A stretch of DNA of 64,000 nt from an uncultured Methanobrevibacter sp. (GCA_900317865.1 ONIK01000001.1:11548-75547); one strand, 5' to 3'. Positions 49,601 through 57,980 are shown, numbered from the stretch's first letter. Made by a program: numbers and translations. The notes: generated from the letters alone by a model not told the origin.

Positions 49601-52187
49601 GGCCAATATTACCTTAAGCGTTGAAGTCTTAGATAAGGTTTACACAGAGGATGTAGATGGTAATGTATTTGCAAGTGTTGACGGGGACTATATTGTTGTC
49701 ATCGGAGATACTTCAAAACTTGTCTCTGTTAAAAACGGTATTGGTGAATTTAATTTAGGCATATTAAAAACCGGAAATTATAAGATTTCTGTGATTTTTA
49801 ATGGAAATGAGAACTATAACAGTAATTTCAAAACAACATCATTTAAAGTAACAGAAACAGGTACTAACTTCAATATAATTGCTAACAACACACACATCAC
49901 TTACGGTGAAGACGTTAAAATAACACAAAAACTCCCAAGTGATGCAACAGGTACTATAACATATATATTTGCCAATGGGACTGTTATTAATATTATCAAA
50001 GTTGGTGAATCATTTGTTTTATCCAACTTGGATGCAGGATCTTATGTAATTTATGGATATTACTCTGGTGATTCCAATTACAAATCCGCCAGAGATAGTC
50101 TCACAATAACTGTCAATAAAGCTATAAATAACATAATAGTCTCTAGTGAAAATACTGTATATCCAGAAAAATCAACAATCAAAGTTAAAGCAGATATTGA
50201 TGGAGAATATACCGTTATTATTTCAGGTAAAAAAATTATTGTCAATGTAATAAATGGTATCGGAACCAGCTCAATTTCTTTAGATGCAGGAAAATACATT
50301 GCAAATATTGAATACACAAACAAAAATTATGAAAACAACATCAAAAGCATAGCATTCAATGTAGCTAAAGCAGATGTTGTATTAAGCGTTGAAGTTTTAG
50401 ATAAAGTATATACAGAAGATGTAGGCGGTAACGTATTTGCAAGTGTTGATGGTGAATATAACATCATCATTAATGGCAATACAATTCTAGTAACTGTTAA
50501 AAATGGTATCGGCGAATTTAATTTAGGTATATTAAAAGCCGGAGATTATAGCATTTCTGTTATTTATTACGGAAATAAAAACTACAATAGTAATTACAAT
50601 ACAACATCATTTAAAGTAACAGAAACAGGTACTAACTTCAATATAATTGCTAACAACACACACATCACTTACGGCGAAGACGTTAAAATAACACAAAAAC
50701 TCCCAAGTGATGCAACAGGTACTATAACATATATATTTGCCAATGGAACTGTTATTAAAGTTATTAAAGTTGGTGAATCATTTGTTTTATCCAACTTGGA
50801 TGCAGGATCTTATGTAATTTATGGATATTACTCCGGTGATTCCAATTATAAATCCGCCAAAGATAGTTTAACCATTGTTGTTAATCCTAAAGGCAAAGAA
50901 AATGCTACAATTAGCATTGATGCTCCTAAAGTAACGGAAGGTGAAAATGTTACAATTACTGTAAATTTACCTGCTGATGCAACAGGCAGTGTAATTGCCA
51001 CTGTCAACGGCAAAACATATGTTGCTCCTGTAGAAAAGGGTACTGCCATAATTACAATACCAGAATTAGATGCGGGCAACTATGTAATACCTGTATACTA
51101 CTCTGGTGACGACAAATACAATTCACAAAGCAAAAATGCAAATGTTACTGTTGAAGAAGATAAATCAGACATTATCTCTGCTCCGGACGTAACAAAATAC
51201 TTCCACGGACCAGAAAGATTTATCATAACTGTAACAGATTATAAAGGTAATCCTTTAGCAAACAAAACAGTTAAACTCACTATAAACGGTGTTGAATACA
51301 CTAGAACAACAAATGCGCATGGAATTACAAGTATTGCAATAAACTTACAAAGTAACCACTATGATGCAATCGTAACAGTCGATAATAAAACTATTAAGTC
51401 AGTTATCATTGTTTTACCTACTGTAAAAGGAACTGATCTTGTTAAAGTATTCAGAAATGCTACCCAATACTATGCAACATTCCTTGACAGTCAAGGAAAT
51501 TACCTTAGAGAAGGAAGTGTTGTCAGATTCAACATTAATGGTGTAATGTATGAGCGTATTGTATCCGGCGATAAAGGTCTTGCAAAATTAAACATCAATC
51601 TCGAGCAAGGTGAATATATAATCACTGCAATGAATCTTGAAACTGGTGAAATGGCATCAAATAAGATTACCGTTATTCCAAGAATCATAGAAAATAATGA
51701 TTTAATCAAATATTATAGAAATGCTTCACAATACACTGTTAAATTAATTGGTGACGACGGTAATCCTGTAGGTGCGGGTGAAGAAGTAACATTCAACATC
51801 AATGGAGTGTTCTACACACGCACAACTAACGAATTTGGTATTGCAAAATTAAACATCAACTTAGAACCAGGACAATACATAATTACAGCAGAATACAACG
51901 GATGTAAAGTTTCAAACTTAATTACAGTATTGCCAGTATTAACTGCCCAAGACCTTTCAATGAAATATCATGATGGAAGCAAATTCTTTGCAACACTTGT
52001 TGATGGCCAGGGAAAACCTTATGCGAATCAAAAAATACAATACAACATAAATGGTGTCTTTTATAATCGTCCAACTGATAATAATGGTCAAAGCGCATTA
52101 AATATCAATTTAAAGCCTGGAGAATACATCATAACTTCAAGCTATGATGAATGCTATATTTCAAACAAAATAACTATTTCAAGTTGA
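40692..52187 (+). CDS. Giant adhesin-like surface protein (3,831 residues)
   Basis: The protein starts with a signal peptide (MKFKRIILISLILCVLSIA, cleaved near VSA-S) and an Asn/Asp-rich spacer. Five beta-helix modules follow, starting near residues 88, 634, 964, 1439 and 1681. Each opens with the like of SFTALQ..IN...NVLNL and INGNGFT.DGKG, and most carry 'GGAIY' turns. From about 2000 to 2630 there are Ig-like units with 'I.YGEDV.I.F.V.N.T'. From 2630 to 3400 there is a tandem array with a 256-residue period. The last 330 residues are four copies of the 'NINGVFY.R.T...G...LNINL.PG.YIIT' unit. No LPXTG or membrane anchor is seen. The role is attachment to host, food particle or partner cells, by analogy with adhesin-like proteins of gut Methanobrevibacter. 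Confidence 0.9.
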   Translation: MKFKRIILISLILCVLSIACVSASDNQTSADNLQINDINANVINDEINEYTNDTNDIKGNTSDERSVVFDEVLSSSNSDDKLSAPKEGTRDELNNLIIAAKPGSTVTLDKDYSFESDVKSVEITKNIVIDGKGHTIYPGYNPVFDFKHNTPSGKIEIKNITFVRGIGSAIHFNEESCPFIISNCRFINCSSQIGGAIAGAAKYTSNIINCSFKGCHGMGESKVVRKETFNSASSSAFSNGGAIYMSGSVNVKSCRFEGCSAGNGGAIEAYGNFQIIDCVFVKNKAGRIDSFNSLEHGGAIRIHGGSGALIKGCTFNENHAGHYGGAISSYGNNVRIEDNVFNSNYIDNSIRREGGAIFVGRDSKIGDTPIQITRCVFNNNGYNNNNHYCKYGGAIYFSDGIISGTVSYCNFTGNGASKEGGAIYASSDCKFITFKGCAFTKNQVEKYGGAIYLDSKSSTIVDCAFVEQPNAIYCDNKGCSVKFSAFLNNGNYNVWSTKEINIANNWFGNTMDNRFYDFSKLKGKAVNLNNAENLYLVATSMDKNYHNGQESTVNLNFRYMRDEPTSYNKLPPFNNPAISYTVSGVNAAVTSKNNYLANGKSSFKFVADASKSSSSLTVNCHGAKLTLKFKIKPNSFTALQAAIDSCQNGVLNLTHNYTRDKSIDGDMTVTISKDLVINGNGFTLDSKNSGGVFFMSSRPNVDINNLNIVNSKSKWGSAIWGYINNMSINNCRFINCSAKFEGGAINLVGKVLTITNSTFINNTADENGGSLIVTGINTVIRDCIFINSNSGMEGCFIYLHASSRLNLTDSILLTNSTSKYISKPEGESLRWNISANIENNWFSGTNDDILKNYDRINDFKVKSLLYLNVAPSLYDIPMGNTSKISLKFYSYDVNSRRSTALTSFRNMKFNVKLLKEGGRLSSNSIILNNNEGNVVYISSSNGIMPVEFNYELFSHRIYLNQYGDNSFTALQYLINNSGNVINLTKDYTFSNISDYKLFDGVYINKDLTINGKGHILSGSGQARIFNIGGHTVVLNNITFIKGKADDGGAIFASPTSSLSIDSCRFENNTAKNGGAIYLKYFKSIIMESSFFKNNSATATGGAIYYYGNYGNKELFDITGTFINNRAGVDGGAIYEHDIANYRLKGNFTNNTAGRNGGAVCSDSVFVIGTISIDGIFDSNAAAFGGAVYSFNPFGNFTGIYQNNRASQDGGAIYMVRSSVRYGMPNTISGEFYSNTAKGQGSAVCAMNLSDKDVDLHDSIFMKNSGKSTLYSSGYAYLNVHDSIFVENHDDKVLDTSKDYAVDGRLKAYNNWFGHTVDNFDKKPSVGERVILNDWLYVDVDYGKTETDLKSKNNIIFTLKSYDAKKEKVSDYTGNFKLNLSLKSDSGNFSTNSFILDNAPVKVTYVPNKYDENTVVVWANLSKYSHKTYEIKYNVVEHPSDSFYALQYEIDHMKGNVLNLTNNYEFYPESDTPNGVKVNKSITINGNGFAIDGKGSSNIFNISADNVVLENISLINGNDINGSAIYAEGNNIIIRNSILLNNTDVVIYATKSLTANYNWWGNTADTFNKKANVSSNVILDNALFATFNAKSTVIGAGNNTTVVLNLTNLYNFSTKTNSTYDGLNLFTFDFNAEDGKVNKTSDKLNKGIINVSFEVIGPLYADIYAKYKNVVLNYTFEVVYDDDSFTALYALINKTAPNGILNLEHDYKFYYYDADYIEGIPIDKAITINGNGFNVNGTGESCVFVVSADNVFLRNINIYDSLDAIEWLGNNGLINNITVNNSNSSLNAFGSNLVIRNSNFTHASRYSLYLEGSNNVVDNCRFVDNSGPSIIGLSMNNLTIENSTFKNINSPISGIVEIIDCKDANISSCIFNNQNNQSIMILEGSTVYLNNNTLSKSDYIYNYGTILSKTYARMNKLNSSYMVDTEILLNATIYDDNNNIILVDEFYFKIGEKPAKAKLNNTAYEYKWTSTNGTWIVMPDINKTSFKNCEVDSATVNVLKYNSSVIITGIRDIIYGEDANIEFEFKNSTAVLVTVLLNSDVVFNETTNKTNIIIHDLKTGLYTVIISTLETGRYQSSNATSDLRVNRAGSSLTLEAIVDTYYGKDLIINFTVENRTVVTATIYDINTGKYVFNDIVEGNLLVLNNLTVGSYSITLNNLINPNYNPSGDYSTFNVLKVNSTINMDDETEYVYDNVTIKYNVDNLTDILVAVIDLESGDIYNFTTTNSSINLDLDAGSYQITLVNMETENVFSSEDSKTITVLPANTSVKIDDIDNVHYGEDVEIIFDVINATNVTVIVKNEKNVIIYQNNTNESYIYLSDLNVGKYSVEVYNSATNNFKPSNDTKTFNVLKAGSFIEIEYDNLTTYGIPFKLDYDVENETLLNIRIYDSKGNIVYDKNFDEISELPDDMSNLTEEAYLGYYFFIHRNLTVGKYTFELRNLDTSNVIGYLVNGSFEIIKTTSEIEVYVEDIVYGEDLEIHIGVINTTIVNIKIKDYKGSIVYNDNVTSSPIIIRNWIPGNYTVIVTNLDTENIIGNSSSQDFQVFKINSTIKLNDISDIYYEDNISISFDVENKTIVNIRIQNQDGEVVYDNNVTSDTIIVPNLDAGNYTVTVTNLETFNITKSSDSKSFRVLKRNINITVTVENNIYGEPTVINVYSDIDGTFPVIIGTQQVLVSVKNGYGKNTTKLDAGNYIAYVNYTNDNYNINMTNSSFIVSKADISLRIEVSDKVYTADVTGKVFASVDGEYSVVINGNTIPVTVKNGSGEFNLGILKTGNYTITVIYNGTDNYKANTNKTTFKVSKSETNFNIKTDANNITYGDSLKITQTLPGDATGTITYTYANGTIIKVIKVGESFVLSNLDAGSYVIYGYYSGDSNYKSARDSLTITVNKAMNNIIVSGENTVYPENSTIKVIADIDGEYTVIISANKIIVNVINGVGIGSISLDAGKYIANIKYTNKNYENNIKSIAFNVAKANITLSVEVLDKVYTEDVDGNVFASVDGDYIVVIGDTSKLVSVKNGIGEFNLGILKTGNYKISVIFNGNENYNSNFKTTSFKVTETGTNFNIIANNTHITYGEDVKITQKLPSDATGTITYIFANGTVINIIKVGESFVLSNLDAGSYVIYGYYSGDSNYKSARDSLTITVNKAINNIIVSSENTVYPEKSTIKVKADIDGEYTVIISGKKIIVNVINGIGTSSISLDAGKYIANIEYTNKNYENNIKSIAFNVAKADVVLSVEVLDKVYTEDVGGNVFASVDGEYNIIINGNTILVTVKNGIGEFNLGILKAGDYSISVIYYGNKNYNSNYNTTSFKVTETGTNFNIIANNTHITYGEDVKITQKLPSDATGTITYIFANGTVIKVIKVGESFVLSNLDAGSYVIYGYYSGDSNYKSAKDSLTIVVNPKGKENATISIDAPKVTEGENVTITVNLPADATGSVIATVNGKTYVAPVEKGTAIITIPELDAGNYVIPVYYSGDDKYNSQSKNANVTVEEDKSDIISAPDVTKYFHGPERFIITVTDYKGNPLANKTVKLTINGVEYTRTTNAHGITSIAINLQSNHYDAIVTVDNKTIKSVIIVLPTVKGTDLVKVFRNATQYYATFLDSQGNYLREGSVVRFNINGVMYERIVSGDKGLAKLNINLEQGEYIITAMNLETGEMASNKITVIPRIIENNDLIKYYRNASQYTVKLIGDDGNPVGAGEEVTFNINGVFYTRTTNEFGIAKLNINLEPGQYIITAEYNGCKVSNLITVLPVLTAQDLSMKYHDGSKFFATLVDGQGKPYANQKIQYNINGVFYNRPTDNNGQSALNINLKPGEYIITSSYDECYISNKITISS
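48590..50880 (+). repeat. Tandem array with an exact 768-bp period inside the giant adhesin
   Basis: The string AAAGTTGGTGAATCATTTGT begins at 49230, 49998 and 50766, exactly 768 bp apart. AACTTCAA at 49098, 49866 and 50634 gives the same spacing. Each unit encodes 256 residues made of three Ig-like domains. The last unit has only its first domain, and a diverged two-domain stretch (48590-49097) precedes the array. Long runs of the units are almost identical in DNA, so the array is recent and open to slippage or recombination. Confidence 0.92.
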
Positions 52188-52432
52188 GATTAATTATATC
52201 TCAACTCTTTTTTCTATTTTAGAGCATTAACAGAAATTTTTGACTTTTAATAAAACTTCACTTTTAACCAAATAACTAACTTTTGGCATATCTTATTATT
52301 GTTAAATTTATAACTAAATTGTTAATTATTTGATGCTTCTTTTTTTGAATCTCTAAAACTAGATGATGAGTGTTGGCAGAAATTATTTAATTTTGAACAT
52401 TTTTCATACCTCCATTTTTTATTGTACTAGTT

Positions 52433-53155
52433 TTATGTTAATGATATGAACTTTATTAAACTAATAACTGAATATAAATCCATATTTTTTTCTTTAATGA
52501 TATTAAATAATCTTATTAAATTATATGATGCCACAATGGAGAATATCAGGTTCTGGACTCTTTTTAATCCAGTTATGGGAATGTTATCATAATGATATAT
52601 TCTTTTAAAAGTCCCATTATGTTCTTCTACAGTTTTTTAATTTCTTCTATTGTTAATTTTTACACCATATAATGCTTTATCAATAAGATAAGATTTTTTC
52701 CTTTAATTATATTGAACTGTGAATTATATGCTTTTTTTATTGTACCGTCAATTACAATATGTTCATAATCAGTTAAACCAATTCTATTTGCTACAATCAA
52801 TATGGAAACTCATTATTAATTGGTAAATTGATTGGAAATACTTGCAATAATCTCAAATGGTCCAATCACTTGGTTCTAAGCCATGTGAAATAATATTGTA
52901 CAACACATTGTATCTGGCATTATACGATAATGTCACAGTACTTGTTATTTTATTAATATATTCATAAAAAATCAGTTTCATCATATCTTTGAGGTCAAAT
53001 GGTGGTCTTTCAATATTTGACACTTTTCATTCTATTTTAAAGAAATCAAAAGTACCATCAAAAATTGCTGATGCAAAATACATAAGCTGGAATTCATCCT
53101 CCATTTTGCCAATTTCCATACTAAAATCTCTTAAAATTTTACAATCTGAAATCAT
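52433..53155 (-). pseudogene. Decayed transposase gene
   Basis: Read on the minus strand from ATG 53155, the frame gives MISDCKILRDFSMEIGKMED, then a stop, then RPPFDLKDMMKLIFYEYINK and SDWTI, then further stops and frame shifts. Later parts are IVIDGTIKKAYNSQFNIIKG, with the acidic residue expected for a DDE transposase, and VEEHNGTFKRIYHYDN plus a final LIFSIVASYNLIRLF. The order matches a DUF772/DDE transposase cut by several stops. No terminal repeats are clear. The rest of 52188-53513, about 600 bp, is AT-rich without a recognisable gene. Confidence 0.75.
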
Positions 53156-53513
53156 AGTAATCAAAACCCAATATATTTATCTAAACAAATGTAAAATTAA
53201 TTACAATTGATTATATATATGTAATTACTAATATAATAGATTTTAATAACTTATAGTAATAATAAATACTAATAAGTTAGAATTATAAAATATTAACAAA
53301 TATGAACATAGTATACTTAAATTTACATTAATTTCGATTGCAAAACTAAAAAACAAGGGGAAAATTTAACTTTAAAAAATAGGATTATCTGATTTGAACA
53401 AAATTTAAAAAAGTCGTAAAATTAATAAAAAAATGAACGGCATCTAAAAATTAAAAATTTCTCCAACACTCTTAATGTAAAAAAAAGAAAAAAGTAGTTA
53501 TAAAAAATAACTA

Positions 53514-56327
53514 CTAAAGTGTTGTTAAATCATTAAAGTTCAAAAAGTTTGTCATTCCCCATCTAAATGGAATAATTCCGTTTGCATTTGAATTTAATGC
53601 AGTTTGCGCATCATTGAATAGTTCATCATAGCTCAATAGAGTTTCATCATAATCTGAAACATATCCTTGAAGGCCTGTCCAAACCGGAGCTCCATTAGAC
53701 ATTTCTACAAATTTTTGTGTTATTTCTCCAATCCAAGCAGTGTCTTTGTTGTAATTTCCTTTATAAACCATTGGTATAATGGCATCCAAATATTTACTTA
53801 ATGTTGGAACATCCTGTCCGTCAATGTATAACATTCTATCAGGTTCAGGCATTAGTGCAGCCGTCAATATAATATCTGGATTAATTTTTTTAACTTCTGT
53901 CATAGCTCTGTAAACAAAGTAGTTTAGGGATTCAGCTGCTGATGCAAATCGGTATGCAGTTCCACCATATCTTAAGTAATCAAAATGTATACCTGCAACA
54001 CCACTGATATTCGCATAAGATTTTGCTTCATCAACTATAGACTCTATTAAATCATATTTGAATGTTCCATTTAAATATTCAAGAGCATTCCAGACCCCAT
54101 CTTTATAAATTACCTGCATCCAGACATGAACTCTGATATTATATTCACATGCTTGTTTAACCCATGCAGTAAAGTTTTCAAGGCCATAAAGAGTTATTGC
54201 ATAGTAATTTATTAAAATGTCAGTTGTGCCTTTTGAGGCTAAGCTGGATAAGTTAATATCATTCATACTATATCCTCTTGCCCAGTATCCATATCCGTTA
54301 CCAATTGGGGCATTGATTTTGAGTTCAGATTCAGCTTTAGATTCACCGTACAGTTCATCTCCATGGAATCTGGTTAAAATTGTGTAATTTCCCATATCTA
54401 AATCTTTTATGATATTAAATTCCGCAATACCATCATTTTTTGTAAAGCTAGTGTATTGATATGATCCCATTGTCAATGTAATTTCTTTAGCATTGATTGG
54501 AGCGCCACTTTCGCTAGACAACAGTACTTTATAATAGACTTTACTGCCTTTGTAAATGTTTTCTTTTGTAAGAGGAGTTATTTTTGTTGGCAAAACTTTG
54601 TAAATATTTAATGTTGAGGAATTTGTGCAATTATTTAGTCTGCTGTCTCCTTTAAATAGATAAGAGATATCATATTTGTTAGCAGGTAAATTAATGGTAA
54701 TATTTGCAATACCTTCACTATTTGTTGTTTTTTTGTATTCTTTACCGTTAATTGTTAATATAATTGTTTTGTTTGATAGTGTTATATAACCACAGCTTAA
54801 TTTAACGAATAATTTTTCCTTTTCACCTTCAATCACTTCAAAAGTTAAAGGAGTTATTTTTGTGTTATTAACTCGTATAACTGATAAATGGGATAATTCT
54901 TTAGAATATTTGTAGCCACTTTCATTAAAGTAATATTTAATATCATAATCACCAGTATAGTCTGAAACATGAAAACTTGCAATTCCCTTTTCATCGGTTT
55001 TTTCAGATAATGTATCTGAGTCGATTTCGAAGTAAACAGTTTTATTAACTAATGGATTACCTTTTTCATCTTTTAAAGTAATGTTAAATAACTCATCTCT
55101 GAACAATGTTTTACTGTTTGAAGTTATTTCAGTTTTTATTCCATCAAAAATCTCTAAGCTGTTTTCAGTTGATGAAACACCATAATTTTCATCCCCTGAG
55201 AAAGCATATTTCAGTGTGTAATTTCCTTGGGCTAAATCTATGTTGAATTTTGCTTCACCATTTTCATCTGTCAATGTTTTGTATTCATTATTTCCAATAT
55301 TTAAAGTAACATTTTTATTTGGAACGGCAAGATCAAATCTGTTTGTTAATGTAGCTTTAATTATAACCTCTTCATTTTCCTTAAATACTTTATTTTCACT
55401 TGTTAATTTTGTATCTGAGAAATCATAAACCTGTATATTATTTGAATGAGCTTCATTGTTTATTGGATTATAAGCTGTAATTATGTATTTTCCAGGATTT
55501 AGGTTAATATTTAATTTTGCATTTCCGTTGTCGTTTGTTTTACGAGTGTATGTAACGCCATTTATGTTAAATGTGACATTTGTATTTTTTAAAAGCTCTC
55601 CATTTTCATAGAAAAATGTAGCCCAATATTGATTGTTATCTTTATAGATTTTTGATAAATCAGAAGCATTGATTGAAGACCGGACTCTTACATTATAAGA
55701 TTTTAATAGTCCATCATTCGGATTTAATGCTGTTATAATATATTCACCCGGATTTAGGTTTATATTTAATTTTGCAATACCATTTTGATTGGTTGTACGA
55801 TTATAAAAAACCCCATTAATATTGAAAGTAACATTTTCATTTGTTAATGGATTGCCCTTGCCATCTAAAATTTTAGCTTCAAATTGTGAATTACTTTTGT
55901 AGTATTTCGTTAAGTTATTTGCTATTATTGTAGATAAAACATCTATATTTGCCGTTGTATTGGCATTTAAGTATTTGTCATTTCCTAAAAAAGTTATATT
56001 AGCTAAATATTTTCCAGGATTTAAATTTATTGCTAATGATGTTTTACCATCTGAATCAGTTGTTTTTGTATAATTTTTTCCATTAATATTTATTGTAACA
56101 TTATTATTGGAAATTGGATTATTATCTCTGTCAGACAGCTCAACATTAAGTCGTGAATCATTTTTATAATACATTGTAATATCTTGTGTTTCAATGTTTA
56201 TATTATCTGCATTTTTATTATTATCAGTTATTGTTACATTTTCAGCTGAAACATATGTCATGCTTAAAAATAGTGCAATAATTGACAATAGAATTATATA
56301 TTTTATTGATTTTTTAATTTTAACCAC
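53514..56327 (-). CDS. Secreted Ig-repeat protein with C-terminal glycosidase-like barrel
   Basis: This 937-residue protein starts with a signal peptide (IKYIILLSIIALFLSMTYVS, cleavage near residue 29). Residues about 45-650 are six to seven Ig-like units, first the 'FNINGVFYNRTTNQNGIAKL' type and then a more diverged 'GDE.YG' type. Residues about 660-937 form a different domain with YWARGYSMNDINL, VAGIHFDYLRYGGTAYRF, IILTAALMPEPDRMLY and AIIPMVYKGNY. This resembles the TIM-barrel of putative glycosidases (DUF4015/GHL-type), where acidic residues such as the Asp in HFDYLRYG would be at the active site. It could cut or bind glycans while held at the cell surface. Substrate unknown. Confidence 0.8.
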   Translation of the reverse strand: MVKIKKSIKYIILLSIIALFLSMTYVSAENVTITDNNKNADNINIETQDITMYYKNDSRLNVELSDRDNNPISNNNVTININGKNYTKTTDSDGKTSLAINLNPGKYLANITFLGNDKYLNANTTANIDVLSTIIANNLTKYYKSNSQFEAKILDGKGNPLTNENVTFNINGVFYNRTTNQNGIAKLNINLNPGEYIITALNPNDGLLKSYNVRVRSSINASDLSKIYKDNNQYWATFFYENGELLKNTNVTFNINGVTYTRKTNDNGNAKLNINLNPGKYIITAYNPINNEAHSNNIQVYDFSDTKLTSENKVFKENEEVIIKATLTNRFDLAVPNKNVTLNIGNNEYKTLTDENGEAKFNIDLAQGNYTLKYAFSGDENYGVSSTENSLEIFDGIKTEITSNSKTLFRDELFNITLKDEKGNPLVNKTVYFEIDSDTLSEKTDEKGIASFHVSDYTGDYDIKYYFNESGYKYSKELSHLSVIRVNNTKITPLTFEVIEGEKEKLFVKLSCGYITLSNKTIILTINGKEYKKTTNSEGIANITINLPANKYDISYLFKGDSRLNNCTNSSTLNIYKVLPTKITPLTKENIYKGSKVYYKVLLSSESGAPINAKEITLTMGSYQYTSFTKNDGIAEFNIIKDLDMGNYTILTRFHGDELYGESKAESELKINAPIGNGYGYWARGYSMNDINLSSLASKGTTDILINYYAITLYGLENFTAWVKQACEYNIRVHVWMQVIYKDGVWNALEYLNGTFKYDLIESIVDEAKSYANISGVAGIHFDYLRYGGTAYRFASAAESLNYFVYRAMTEVKKINPDIILTAALMPEPDRMLYIDGQDVPTLSKYLDAIIPMVYKGNYNKDTAWIGEITQKFVEMSNGAPVWTGLQGYVSDYDETLLSYDELFNDAQTALNSNANGIIPFRWGMTNFLNFNDLTTL

Positions 56328-56455
56328 CAGGGAACTTTTATTGTTTAAATCTATAAAAATTATTATTTAATATTTATTATTATGGTTACTTTTTTGGTCT
56401 CTAAACTAGATAATTAATTAAAAAAATAAGTGGTTAGGGTTAAAATAACCCTTAT

Positions 56456-57826
56456 TTATTGAGTATTTTCAAATACACTCATAGCTTTGATGATTTTTTC
56501 ATCATCTAAAGGTTTGGCTTGTATTTGAAGACCTACTGGAATATCGTTAACTGTTCCTGCTGGAATGCTTCCTGCCGGAATACCTGCAAGGTTTGCAATA
56601 ACGGTTAAAACGTCATAGGCATACATTTCCATAGGGTCCAATTCTTCACCAATTTCGTGAGGAAGTTTAGGAACGGTAGGACCTACAATCAGGTCAACAT
56701 TTTCAAGCATTGAGTTGATTTCGTCACGAATAAGTGATCTTGCTCTAAGAGCTTTTTTATAGTATTTTCCACTGAATTCAGCTTGTGCAATGTGAGAACC
56801 GATTTTAATTCTTCTTAAAACCTCGTCTCCGCAAACTTCTTCAATTCTGTAACCGTAATCTCTTCCGTCATATTTTCTTGTAGCTGAGAAGAATTCAACA
56901 TAGTTAATCAAGTAATATGTAGGTAAACATAAGTCAATGTGATTAAATGAAACTTCTACAAGTTCAGCACCGGCATCAACTAATTTATTAATAGCTTTAT
57001 TTACAGTTTTGTTAATTTCATCATCTGTTACTTCAATGAAATCATTACAGATAGCTATTTTCATTCCTTCAAGGGATTTTTCTTCCAAACATTCAGTGAA
57101 GTCCGGTTCGTCCCAGTTTAATGTGGTACATTCGGTTTCATCATAGTCAACAATTGTATTTAATGCAAGTGCAATTCCACTAACATCTTCTGCAAAAGGA
57201 CCAATCTGGTCTAAACTCATGGATAAATCAAGTAAACCTTGTCTAGATACTGCACCATAAGTTGGCTTAAATCCAATAACACCACAGTGTGATGCAGGGT
57301 TTCTAATGGATCCACCAGTGTCTGAACCCAATGCTATATCACACATTTGAGCTGCAACAGCTGCAGCACTACCGCCTGATGATCCACCAGGGATTCTGCC
57401 TAAAGCATTAGGGTTTTGGGTTGGTCCATAATAAGAAGTTTCAGTTGAACTGCCTGCTGCAAATTCGTCCATATTTGCAATACCAATAATTATCCCATCT
57501 TCTGCTAATATATTATCCACTACGGTTGCATTGTAACTTCCTAAATAATTTTCCAATGTTTTTGAAGCTGCAGAAATAATCAAGTCTTCTACATTAATAT
57601 TTGCCTTAATACCAAATACTAAACCTGCTAAGCTTCCAACTTCTTCTCCATTAGCTATTTTTGCATCAATCGCTTCAGCTTGTTTCAATGCATTTTCTTC
57701 GTTTAATTCTATAAAAGCATTAATGGAGTCATTTTTTTCTTCAATAACTTTAAGGAAGTGTTCAACATTTTCCTTAGCGGTTAATTCTCCATTTTTGATG
57801 GAATTTAATTTTTCAATAACCTTCAT
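56456..57826 (-). CDS. gatA: Glutamyl/aspartyl-tRNA amidotransferase subunit A
   Basis: GatA supplies ammonia from glutamine to convert Asp-tRNA(Asn) (or Glu-tRNA(Gln)) to the amide form, with GatB/GatC; in archaea GatCAB mainly makes Asn-tRNA. The 456-residue protein has the amidase signature with Lys74 in GIKANINV, Ser149 in RIPGGSSGGSA and Ser173 in GSDTGGSIRNPASH. The spacing of 75 and 24 residues is exactly that of the Lys/cis-Ser/Ser triad. The C-terminal ANLAGIPAGSIPAG is also typical. ATG 57826 is the natural start. It is not accompanied by gatB or gatC here. Confidence 0.95.
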   Translation of the reverse strand: MKVIEKLNSIKNGELTAKENVEHFLKVIEEKNDSINAFIELNEENALKQAEAIDAKIANGEEVGSLAGLVFGIKANINVEDLIISAASKTLENYLGSYNATVVDNILAEDGIIIGIANMDEFAAGSSTETSYYGPTQNPNALGRIPGGSSGGSAAAVAAQMCDIALGSDTGGSIRNPASHCGVIGFKPTYGAVSRQGLLDLSMSLDQIGPFAEDVSGIALALNTIVDYDETECTTLNWDEPDFTECLEEKSLEGMKIAICNDFIEVTDDEINKTVNKAINKLVDAGAELVEVSFNHIDLCLPTYYLINYVEFFSATRKYDGRDYGYRIEEVCGDEVLRRIKIGSHIAQAEFSGKYYKKALRARSLIRDEINSMLENVDLIVGPTVPKLPHEIGEELDPMEMYAYDVLTVIANLAGIPAGSIPAGTVNDIPVGLQIQAKPLDDEKIIKAMSVFENTQ

Positions 57827-57931
57827 TAAAACACCTTAGATAAATATAATAGATATAATTATATTTTTTAATGTTTATATAAGTTAGTTTTTTTAAAATG
57901 TGTTTAGTTCATTAATGCTATCTGAAATTAT

Positions 57932-57980
57932 TTTATCTATGATGTGCAAGAATACCCTGATCTGTTGGGGATGAATTGCA
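57932..57980 (+). mobile_element. Left-end-like segment of an IS200/IS605-type remnant
   Basis: The segment TTTATCTATGATGTGCAAGA with the following AATACCCTGATCTGTTGGG shows the same sequence family as the inverted segment at 27155-27209. It lies upstream of a tnpB fragment and would be the left border of a decayed element reaching to about 58475. The transposase tnpA is absent. Confidence 0.6.

Noticed and set aside
48590..50880. Regular repeats as a possible CRISPR array
   Set aside because: The unit is 768 bp, coding and in frame with the adhesin; there are no short repeats with spacers and no cas genes.
52989..53210. A 73-codon open frame on the plus strand
   Set aside because: It lies opposite the decayed transposase and only reflects its complement.
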